Shown piece by piece: positions 1 to 5,788 of a stretch of DNA of 9,992 bases. Position 1 is the first letter of the stretch; each line of letters opens with the position of its first letter. The stretch lies in contig CBDBQB010000011.1 in the NCBI GenBank assembly GCA_965209105.1, forward strand, positions 1-9,992, in the 5' to 3' direction. This DNA comes from JAAELZ01 sp965209105 (lineage in GTDB: Bacteria; Pseudomonadota; Gammaproteobacteria; Arenicellales; Poriferihabitantaceae). A program made the position numbers and the translations under genes. The notes under the pieces were generated by a model. It was given only the letters and a program-made list of their open reading frames with translations, was not told the DNA's origin and did no database searches.

Positions 1-333
1 CAAACTGCCTTTGGTGGATCACTCGCGACACTGTGCACCCTATCAGCCTGGTGCGTTGCTGCGAGCATCAGCGAACGACCTCCCACAGAAACGGACATCG
101 CGATTGTGAGTAGTAGAATTCGCTACCGCTTACCCATTGTTTCAGAGATGATTTACGCACGCGCCTACTTCCCTGACCTGGCCACAGGAGAAGAAACTGC
201 AAAGTTATTGGGTTCGAAAGGCAGAGCAACGCTGAACATCATAGTAAAAATTATGCAATCAAACAAAGTCGCGGTGCGATTCACCGGAAGCTACCATATT
301 AAAATTCCGACAATATTAGCCAAACATCTTTAA
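1..333 (+). CDS. YiiD/FabY-type thioesterase domain protein, C-terminal part (cut by left edge)
   Basis: The frame is open from base 1 to the TAA at 331-333, giving 110 visible residues. The real start lies outside the window. The visible part begins QTAFGGSL and continues with a small hydrophobic helix (ATLCTLSAW), then a strand reading SRIRYRLPIV and a final F-T-G-S-Y strand. From family knowledge, this order (TAFGGSL, then an IRYLxPV-like strand, then an F-x-G-x-Y end) is that of the hotdog-fold domain found at the C-terminus of E. coli YiiD (FabY) and in free-standing 'putative thioesterase' proteins. The visible portion is about three quarters of that domain of roughly 145 residues. Substrates are probably acyl-CoA or acyl-ACP thioesters, but this is inference. 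It is not visible whether a GNAT acetyltransferase domain precedes it, as in YiiD. A GTG at 106 would cut off the conserved TAFGGSL motif, so it is not the start. The gene converges on the protease gene with 13 bp between stop codons. Confidence 0.78.
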   Translation, partial: QTAFGGSLATLCTLSAWCVAASISERPPTETDIAIVSSRIRYRLPIVSEMIYARAYFPDLATGEETAKLLGSKGRATLNIIVKIMQSNKVAVRFTGSYHIKIPTILAKHL

Positions 334-346
334 ACCAGTAAGCGCG

Positions 347-3340
347 CTATAAGCAAATAACAGCGTGTTTATCACTTACCGCTTTGATCACAAAACACAA
401 TGTACAAATATCTACTTGTCCAGGATTGGGGTCGACAGGGCAATTGTCGTCTACGTCCAACACGCCATCTGCATCATCGTCTAAATCGCAAGCGTCTCCA
501 TCAATGTCTCCACCAAGTAGACTCAAATCAGTATTGATTTGTGATGGGTTGGATACAAGCGGGCAGTTATCCAGTACGTCCGTCACTAAATCGCCGTCAG
601 CATCTGGATCATCGCTGAGAATTGTACTCTGCGCTGTGGCTAAGCCGCCAATTGTGCCCGCCTGCGGGTTATTCAGAGCCAAAGAAAACACTTCATCGTT
701 TTCTACCGACTGATCTCCCGTTACATAAACTGTAATCACATTCGAAAGCTGTCCCGGTGCAAAATCTAGCGTTCCGGTTGGCAATACCCCTCCGAAATCA
801 TCGGCGTCGGCAGGAAAGCCACTCGATCCAATTACCGAATAATCAACACTGGCAGCACCACTGGACGCCCCAGTTGAAACAATTGTATAAGTGTATGCGA
901 CGGTGCCCGAGTCGCCTTCACCTTGGACGCTATCAAAAGCGGTGATTTCAAAAGCTCGATCATAGGTAAAAACAACTTGATCTAACCAAGCGGCATCTTC
1001 ATTACCCGCGACGAAAGCATCTTTGTCATACGTCCAACGCAATAAATGCTCACCCGGACTAAGTGTATGGTTAACCACTGCCCAATCCTCCAAACCACTA
1101 ATAGAATCGATTTCCACTCCATTATCCGTGAACTTAAAATAGTCAAAGCCTGCTTCAGTACTGGCCTTCCAAAAAAAACTGAGTGATCCTGGCCCTAAAG
1201 CTGTTGTTTCAAGATAGCTCTGCTCATTGTTACCAATAGTGCCGGTTTCAGCTGAATCCCCTTCATTGATGCTCACCAACATTTGCCGATGAAACGAAGC
1301 ATCGCCCCCACGGCGCCATATAAGATAGGGTTGTTCTACCGCATCGCCGATAGCTAGATCTAAGCTTAAACCATTTACAGTGGCTTGCGCCGCTGCTGAA
1401 CAATTATTCGACACCACGGCTTCACTCACTACAACGTCCAAACAAGTGCCATAGTAAATCGGGCCGGCGCTATTCGGCGCAACAACTTGCTCATGACTGA
1501 ATTCGAACTGTAGCGATGACAAGCTCGAAACTGTTTGTGTAGCAATTTCTGTGTCTGCCGCTGAAATGATATTATCATCTGACTGGTAAAACCGAATCGT
1601 CGTGCTTGCTGCGGACAAATTGCCAATATTTTGAACTTCAGCATTTAGGCCGATCAATTGGCCAACAAATACATCGACATCATCAAGTGTTAACCCACTC
1701 ACCAGATCAGGCTCCGCAGCACTAGAGTTGATACTGATTGAATATATCCCGCCGTTCGCATACTCATCAAACCCACTATTCCAACTGGCATCCGGCGTCA
1801 AGGGAGAGATATAAATATAGTAGGTGTCCGCGCCAAGGGGACTGCTGGAAGTTAACAGGTTGGTCTCAGGAATACCGGTTAAAGCCGATTGCGCTATGAC
1901 GGCACCGAGGCTATTAGTCAACTGTACATCAAGGGATAGGTTTGTGCCGTAAGCCTCATTTTCAGCGCCTAAATAGGGTATGACCTCAATCGTTACGGTC
2001 TGCGGCGAACCCAACACAAACTTATACACATCGGTATCCGCACCGCCGATTAACCCCATTGGTTCAATCACACCTTCTACCGTGGCGGAACTGGAAATTT
2101 GTAATGCCGAGCCGATATCATCACCGACGCTATCTGGATCTGAGCCCAATACACCACCAATAATCGTCAGATCGTTCTCGGTATTATTTGCGTTTGGATA
2201 ATCGCCTTTGCTCCATTGCACGTAAGTATGTCCAAACGGCGCGCCCATAATCGGGCCCCAATCACTATTCGCACCGTGGCCACCATAATAGGCGCTGCCA
2301 CCAAAACCATCATGACTCAAACCCATCTGATGCCCCGATTCGTGTGACATCGTCTGTCCAAAACTCGATGCGCTGTCATTCCATATCCAGGCAACGCCAT
2401 CGTAGTCATTCCCAAATGAACCGGGGTAGGCAACGCCTCCAGCACCGCCGCCAAACCATGCGGTAGTATTGGTTGCAATCACCATTGATCGATCTGCGCT
2501 CGGCGTTGCGTCATACACAGCTTGATCGGTGGTGATATTGACATCAAATGGCGCATAGTCCTCGACTGTTTCTCGCCAGCCCAACCACATCAAATAGCGA
2601 TCAGTGGTCGAAAAACTCGCAGTATTGCCGTCAAAACTATAGGCTGTATAAGCAATACTCGCACCCCCGTTGTACACAGCATTCCATCGAGTGCCCGACA
2701 AGGTTCCCCCCCAATAATTAAGGTAAAGCACCTTATTTGCCAAAGGTTTACTCTGTAATAATCTGAGTTGCGCTTCGCTAGGGGTTTGTGAAAGCGCTGG
2801 GGGTGAAGGTTCTTCACCTATTAGCTGCTCCTGATTATTTGTTGGATAATTGATACACAAAAAGGCATTTTCATCTTGCTGGCGAAACTCTCCCAAACCT
2901 GAGGCATTTAAATCAGCCTCATACACTTTAAGAGATTGTTTTGCATCCATCAGTCGCGCCTTAATCAATTGATCTCCCTTATAAATAAATTCAAGCGCCC
3001 CATTGCCTTCTTCAAATGACAGGACTGTTCTTTTGCTTTCCAAGTCTGGCATATGCTGATCAAGCTCAATCACTTTCGCGAACACGCGGCGTTTATCAGG
3101 CAACTCGATAAGATGCCGTTCGAAACGACGAAGCTTGCGCAAAGCAGATTTGTTCGCTTTAAAGTTTAGGCGCGCACTTTGGCCTTGAAAAGGCGGTTCT
3201 GCAGCAACGCCCGCTTGTAATTCGAATAAAGCGGAGTCACTCGCGTAGGCGCCCCCAAAAACGCCCAACAATACCGTCAAGACGAGCACACTGCGCATGC
3301 CTAGCCATGCGCAATTCAAGAGACAATCGTTGATATTCAT
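347..3340 (-). CDS. Secreted metzincin-like zinc metalloprotease with PPC, CARDB-like, MAM-like, Calx-beta and TSP3 modules
   Basis: A 997-residue protein, probably a secreted endopeptidase. A signal peptide is visible: the stretch M15-R16 followed by a hydrophobic run ends in AYA at 31-33. ATG at 3298 (M15) would give a textbook signal peptide and is a serious alternative start; neither start has a clear ribosome binding site. A propeptide-like region spans about 35-190. The catalytic domain, about 195-395, opens with LQSKPLANKVLYLNYWGG. It contains HESGHQMGLSHDG (H333, E334, H337, H343), the HExxHxxGxxH zinc site of metzincins, and a Met-turn candidate GPIMG (M365). Downstream modules are a PPC-like beta domain (about 406-545), a CARDB-like Ig domain (548-655), a MAM/jelly-roll-like domain (655-794, with SFFWKAS and HLLRWTYDKD), a Calx-beta domain (795-910) and thrombospondin type 3 repeats (911-976) with Asp-rich DxDGD and DNCP motifs. 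A tail with C979, C982 and C996 ends the protein. Export and calcium binding are inferred from family knowledge; the substrate is unknown. Confidence 0.88.
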   Translation of the reverse strand: MNINDCLLNCAWLGMRSVLVLTVLLGVFGGAYASDSALFELQAGVAAEPPFQGQSARLNFKANKSALRKLRRFERHLIELPDKRRVFAKVIELDQHMPDLESKRTVLSFEEGNGALEFIYKGDQLIKARLMDAKQSLKVYEADLNASGLGEFRQQDENAFLCINYPTNNQEQLIGEEPSPPALSQTPSEAQLRLLQSKPLANKVLYLNYWGGTLSGTRWNAVYNGGASIAYTAYSFDGNTASFSTTDRYLMWLGWRETVEDYAPFDVNITTDQAVYDATPSADRSMVIATNTTAWFGGGAGGVAYPGSFGNDYDGVAWIWNDSASSFGQTMSHESGHQMGLSHDGFGGSAYYGGHGANSDWGPIMGAPFGHTYVQWSKGDYPNANNTENDLTIIGGVLGSDPDSVGDDIGSALQISSSATVEGVIEPMGLIGGADTDVYKFVLGSPQTVTIEVIPYLGAENEAYGTNLSLDVQLTNSLGAVIAQSALTGIPETNLLTSSSPLGADTYYIYISPLTPDASWNSGFDEYANGGIYSISINSSAAEPDLVSGLTLDDVDVFVGQLIGLNAEVQNIGNLSAASTTIRFYQSDDNIISAADTEIATQTVSSLSSLQFEFSHEQVVAPNSAGPIYYGTCLDVVVSEAVVSNNCSAAAQATVNGLSLDLAIGDAVEQPYLIWRRGGDASFHRQMLVSINEGDSAETGTIGNNEQSYLETTALGPGSLSFFWKASTEAGFDYFKFTDNGVEIDSISGLEDWAVVNHTLSPGEHLLRWTYDKDAFVAGNEDAAWLDQVVFTYDRAFEITAFDSVQGEGDSGTVAYTYTIVSTGASSGAASVDYSVIGSSGFPADADDFGGVLPTGTLDFAPGQLSNVITVYVTGDQSVENDEVFSLALNNPQAGTIGGLATAQSTILSDDPDADGDLVTDVLDNCPLVSNPSQINTDLSLLGGDIDGDACDLDDDADGVLDVDDNCPVDPNPGQVDICTLCFVIKAVSDKHAVICL

Positions 3341-3360
3341 TTAGCTTGTGTAATTAGTCC

Positions 3361-3382
3361 TTCGATTTACCCCAAAATCGAA
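3361..3382. repeat. 8 bp perfect inverted repeat, 6 nt loop, upstream of the protease gene
   Basis: TTCGATTT (3361-3368) and AAATCGAA (3375-3382) are exact reverse complements around a loop ACCCCA. The element lies 21-42 bp upstream of the protease ATG at 3340. It could be a hairpin in the 5' leader of that mRNA or a DNA operator. No T-tract follows on either strand, so an intrinsic terminator is unlikely. Confidence 0.6.
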
Positions 3383-3393
3383 CCTAGACGCGC

Positions 3394-3424
3394 CTGTTAT
3401 AGGTGCTGAATAGGCACTATACAG
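3394..3424. repeat. Imperfect inverted repeat in the divergent intergenic region
   Basis: CTGTTATAGGTGC (3394-3406) is matched by GCACTATACAG (3414-3424), whose reverse complement is CTGTATAGTGC. The arms agree except for two single-base bulges in the left arm, and the loop is about 7 nt. TATA-like sequences in both arms (TATAAC and TATAGT on the minus strand) mean this could also be part of a minus-strand promoter or operator for the protease. Confidence 0.4.
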
Positions 3425-3454
3425 GGTTGCTATCTAAAATTAAAGATCGATACA

Positions 3455-3503
3455 AATGCTCGAAGCGTTCTAAACTTGGCGGGAAAATTCCGCTTCGAGC
3501 ATT
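3455..3503. repeat. 13 bp perfect inverted repeat with 23 nt spacer
   Basis: AATGCTCGAAGCG (3455-3467) and CGCTTCGAGCATT (3491-3503) are exact reverse complements, separated by 23 nt. It is the longest inverted repeat I noticed in the window. It lies in the middle of the divergent region, about 115 bp upstream of the protease start and about 108 bp upstream of the ETF-QO start. A competing small hairpin (GCGG/CCGC, 3479-3493) overlaps the right arm. Neither flank has a good T-tract, so a standard terminator is not supported. An operator, a leader structure or a small dispersed repeat are the options. Confidence 0.7.
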
Positions 3504-3527
3504 CAGTAAAAATTGGAGAGCTGGCAT

Positions 3528-3562
3528 TTGACTATAAAGGATGACGCATTAAAGATAGTATT
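3528..3562 (+). promoter_or_regulatory. Possible promoter region for ETF-QO
   Basis: TTGACT (3528-3533) differs from the sigma70 -35 consensus by one base. Candidate -10 boxes downstream are weak: GATAGT at 3554-3559 (spacer 20) or TAAAGA at 3550-3555 (spacer 16). Alternatively, TATAAA at 3533-3538 may itself be a -10 box with no clear -35. The plus-strand gene starting at 3611 needs a promoter in this divergent region, so one of these is plausible but not decided. Confidence 0.28.
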
Positions 3563-3610
3563 CAGCGGCCAAATTCGTCGATAATCGCAGTACTTTAAAT
3601 TGATGAATAT

Positions 3611-5233
3611 ATGACTGATCGCGAATCTTTATCTTTTGATGTGCTGATCGTTGGCGGCGGGCCAGCGGGCTTGAGTGCTGCAATTAGATTGGCACAGCTG
3701 GCACAAGCTGCCTCGCGTGAACTGTCAATCTGTGTGCTCGAAAAAGGCGCCGAGATCGGCGCGCATATTCTCGCCGGCGCGGTGATCGAGCCCCGGGCAT
3801 TGGATGAACTTATTCCAGACTGGCGGGATAAAAATGCGCCGCTCACCACTGGCGTAACAAATGATCGCTTTGTATACCTCAGCGAGTCGCGCGCCTACAA
3901 ATTACCTGCGCCGCCGCAAATGAATAACCACGGCAATTACGTCGCAAGCTTAGGACAACTCTGCCGCTGGCTCGCCGAGCAAGCTGAGGCATTAGGTGTG
4001 GATATCTTCCCAGGTTTTGCGGCCAGTGAACTTTTAATTCGTGATGATCAAGTGATCGGCGTTGCGACCTGCCCGACCGGGATCAATAAGGACGGCAGCC
4101 ACTCCAACGTATATGAGCCGGGCATCGAACTCTACGCTAAAACTACCCTGCTCGCCGAAGGCTGTCGCGGCTCGCTGAGTCGCCAGATAATTGAAAAGTT
4201 TAAGCTGTGCGGGAACAGTCAACCACAAACGTATGCACTCGGATTGAAGGAACTTTGGGAAGTTCCTAGCCAAGAAAATCTCGCCGGATCAGTATTACAC
4301 ACGATTGGCTGGCCACTTAAATCCGACACTTTCGGGGGCGGCTTTGTATACCATCTATCTAACAGCCTCGTGTCGGTCGGTTTCACAGTTGGACTCGACT
4401 ACCAAAATCCTTATCTAAGCCCCTTTGAGGAATTTCAGCGCTATAAAACACACCCAGAAATAGCCAGCATTCTCGACGGCGGAAAACGAGTTTCCTACGG
4501 CGCACGCGCCATCTCTGAAGGCGGCTACCAATCCATACCAAAATTGGATGTTCCGGGCGCTTTGCTCATTGGTGATGCGGCAGGGTTTTTAAATGTGCCG
4601 AAAATAAAAGGCAGTCACACCGCAATGAAAAGTGGCATGTTGGCTGCAGAGCGTATTATTGAAAATCTAGATCATCAATCCGCTTTTGATCAATTTAACC
4701 AAGATATTAGGCGCTCCTGGATCGGCGAGGAGTTGCGGGAGGTGCGTAATATACGCCCCGGATTTAGAAAAGGCCTGTGGGGAGGCTTGGTGAACGCGGC
4801 ATTTAGCACCTACATTTCAAGAGGCAAAGAACCTTGGACACTTAAGCACCATAACGACCATTTGAGCCTATGCTTGGCCAGCCAGTCCAAGGATATCAAT
4901 TATCCAAAACCCGATGGAAAATTGAGCTTTGATCGACTTTCTTCTGTGCATTTATCCAACACCAACCATGCGGAAAATCAGCCTGCCCACCTCACCCTTA
5001 AAGATCCTTCCGTCGCAATTTCGATTAACCTTGCTAAGTATGATGCACCCGAGCAACGTTACTGCCCAGCCGGTGTTTATGAAATCAACCGTAATGAATC
5101 TGGTGAGCCCTCGCTGACCATTAATGCTCAAAATTGCATTCATTGCAAAGCCTGCGACATAAAAGACCCCACACAAAATATCGTTTGGACACCGCCAGAG
5201 GGCGGCGGTGGTCCCTTATACTCGAATATGTAA
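3611..5233 (+). CDS. etfD: Electron transfer flavoprotein-ubiquinone oxidoreductase (ETF-QO)
   Basis: A complete 540-residue homologue of human ETFDH and the bacterial ETF-QOs, of normal bacterial length. It takes electrons from reduced ETF, which is loaded by acyl-CoA and other dehydrogenases, and passes them through FAD and a 4Fe-4S cluster to ubiquinone at the inner face of the cytoplasmic membrane. The N-terminus has the FAD-binding motif VGGGPAGL (G15, G17, G20). A second flavin-contact motif GDAAGFLNVPKIKGSH starts at G321. The C-terminal ferredoxin-like domain has cluster ligands C485 (in CPAGVYE) and C509, C512 and C515 (in NCIHCKACDIKDP), and ends in the family-typical PEGGGGPLYSNM. 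The ATG at 3611 is the only usable start, because an in-frame TAA at 3596-3598 closes the frame upstream; no good Shine-Dalgarno is seen. The divergent neighbour is the protease and no etfA or etfB lies in the window. The symbol is not used uniformly in bacteria. Confidence 0.96.
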   Translation: MTDRESLSFDVLIVGGGPAGLSAAIRLAQLAQAASRELSICVLEKGAEIGAHILAGAVIEPRALDELIPDWRDKNAPLTTGVTNDRFVYLSESRAYKLPAPPQMNNHGNYVASLGQLCRWLAEQAEALGVDIFPGFAASELLIRDDQVIGVATCPTGINKDGSHSNVYEPGIELYAKTTLLAEGCRGSLSRQIIEKFKLCGNSQPQTYALGLKELWEVPSQENLAGSVLHTIGWPLKSDTFGGGFVYHLSNSLVSVGFTVGLDYQNPYLSPFEEFQRYKTHPEIASILDGGKRVSYGARAISEGGYQSIPKLDVPGALLIGDAAGFLNVPKIKGSHTAMKSGMLAAERIIENLDHQSAFDQFNQDIRRSWIGEELREVRNIRPGFRKGLWGGLVNAAFSTYISRGKEPWTLKHHNDHLSLCLASQSKDINYPKPDGKLSFDRLSSVHLSNTNHAENQPAHLTLKDPSVAISINLAKYDAPEQRYCPAGVYEINRNESGEPSLTINAQNCIHCKACDIKDPTQNIVWTPPEGGGGPLYSNM

Positions 5234-5284
5234 GGATAAGGTGCTGGCTACTCTGCGCAAATGTTTTATTAAGACCGCCCGCAT

Positions 5285-5307
5285 AGGGTATAATTTCTGC
5301 CCTTTTT
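5285..5307 (+). promoter_or_regulatory. TATAAT -10 box upstream of bactofilin, overlapping a small hairpin with a T-tract
   Basis: TATAAT at 5289-5294 is an exact sigma70 -10 hexamer, 36 bp upstream of the bactofilin ATG. The best-spaced -35 (TTATTA, 5266-5271, 17 bp spacer) is poor. The same bases can form a 6 bp RNA stem, AGGGTA (5285-5290) with TGCCCT (5298-5303, one G-U pair), followed by TTTT (5304-5307). It could therefore also act as a weak terminator for the upstream ETF-QO gene. I favour the promoter reading. Confidence 0.45.
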
Positions 5308-5330
5308 GACAACATGAGCAGTCCGAAACA

Positions 5331-5717
5331 ATGAAAAACACAATGGCCAACTCAATCGAAACTAGCATTATTGCCAAAGACACTCGTATCAAAGGCGATT
5401 TGGAATTCGTCGGCACCTTGATCGTCGAAGGCCACCTTGAAAGCCAAGTTAAGGGAATAGAGATGACCATCCAGAAAAGTGGCCGTATAAACGGCACCCT
5501 CAATGTGCGCTCGCTGAATTGCCATGGGCAAATTGACGGTGACATTAACGCGCACAGCGTCGTCATATACAGTACCGCAACAATTTCTGGCGCAATCAAC
5601 GTGAGTTCACTTGAAATCGAACCCGGCGCGACGATTAATGGAAATATCAATATGCAAGCGCCTAAAACCGCTTCAGTTAAACCGCTCAACGAGAAAATCG
5701 CCAGCGTAAAGGGCTAG
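5331..5717 (+). CDS. Bactofilin (polymer-forming cytoskeletal protein)
   Basis: A 128-residue protein made almost entirely of a bactofilin (DUF583) core, about residues 13-112, flanked by short polar tails. The core shows the expected short beta-helix repeats with a Gly every few residues: DLEFVGTLIVEG, KSGRINGTLNV, HGQIDGDINA, TATISGAINV and GATINGNINM. Known bactofilins polymerise without nucleotide into filaments or sheets at the membrane and act as scaffolds for cell-wall enzymes, stalks, polarity or cell shape. There is no transmembrane segment. ATG at 5331 is used here; ATG at 5343 would remove only four residues, and neither has a strong Shine-Dalgarno. An exact TATAAT lies 36 bp upstream, so it may have its own promoter. 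No M23 peptidase or other cell-wall partner lies beside it, so its role cannot be deduced from context. Confidence 0.9.
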   Translation: MKNTMANSIETSIIAKDTRIKGDLEFVGTLIVEGHLESQVKGIEMTIQKSGRINGTLNVRSLNCHGQIDGDINAHSVVIYSTATISGAINVSSLEIEPGATINGNINMQAPKTASVKPLNEKIASVKG

Positions 5718-5788
5718 CTTCAAGCTCAGGGCGTTTGAGCAAAATTCGCTTCTAAAGTTTTGGCTCGGCTGGATGCCGTCGTCTATCT

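Noticed and set aside
106..333. 75-codon gene starting at GTG 106
   Set aside because: The same frame is open to base 1 and the conserved TAFGGSL motif lies upstream of the GTG, so this is only the end of a longer gene.
384..713. 109-codon plus-strand open frame opposite the protease C-terminus
   Set aside because: Its Ser/Pro-rich content is the complement of the Asp-rich TSP3 and Calx-beta coding sequence; no independent support.
3341..3610. tRNA or other known RNA gene in the largest intergenic gap
   Set aside because: The inverted repeats do not form a cloverleaf or a recognisable riboswitch core, and no small ORF with a ribosome binding site was seen.
5306..5311. Exact TTGACA that could be a -35 box
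   Set aside because: A -10 box at proper spacing would fall on the bactofilin start codon (CAATGA) and does not resemble the consensus.
5314..5334. Six-codon mini-ORF overlapping the bactofilin start (ATGA overlap)
   Set aside because: Too short to judge and without a ribosome binding site; likely chance.
5216..5689. 157-codon minus-strand open frame over the bactofilin gene
   Set aside because: It lies almost wholly antisense to a clear bactofilin core, has no recognisable domain, and its hydrophobic pattern follows from the complement of the beta-helix codons.
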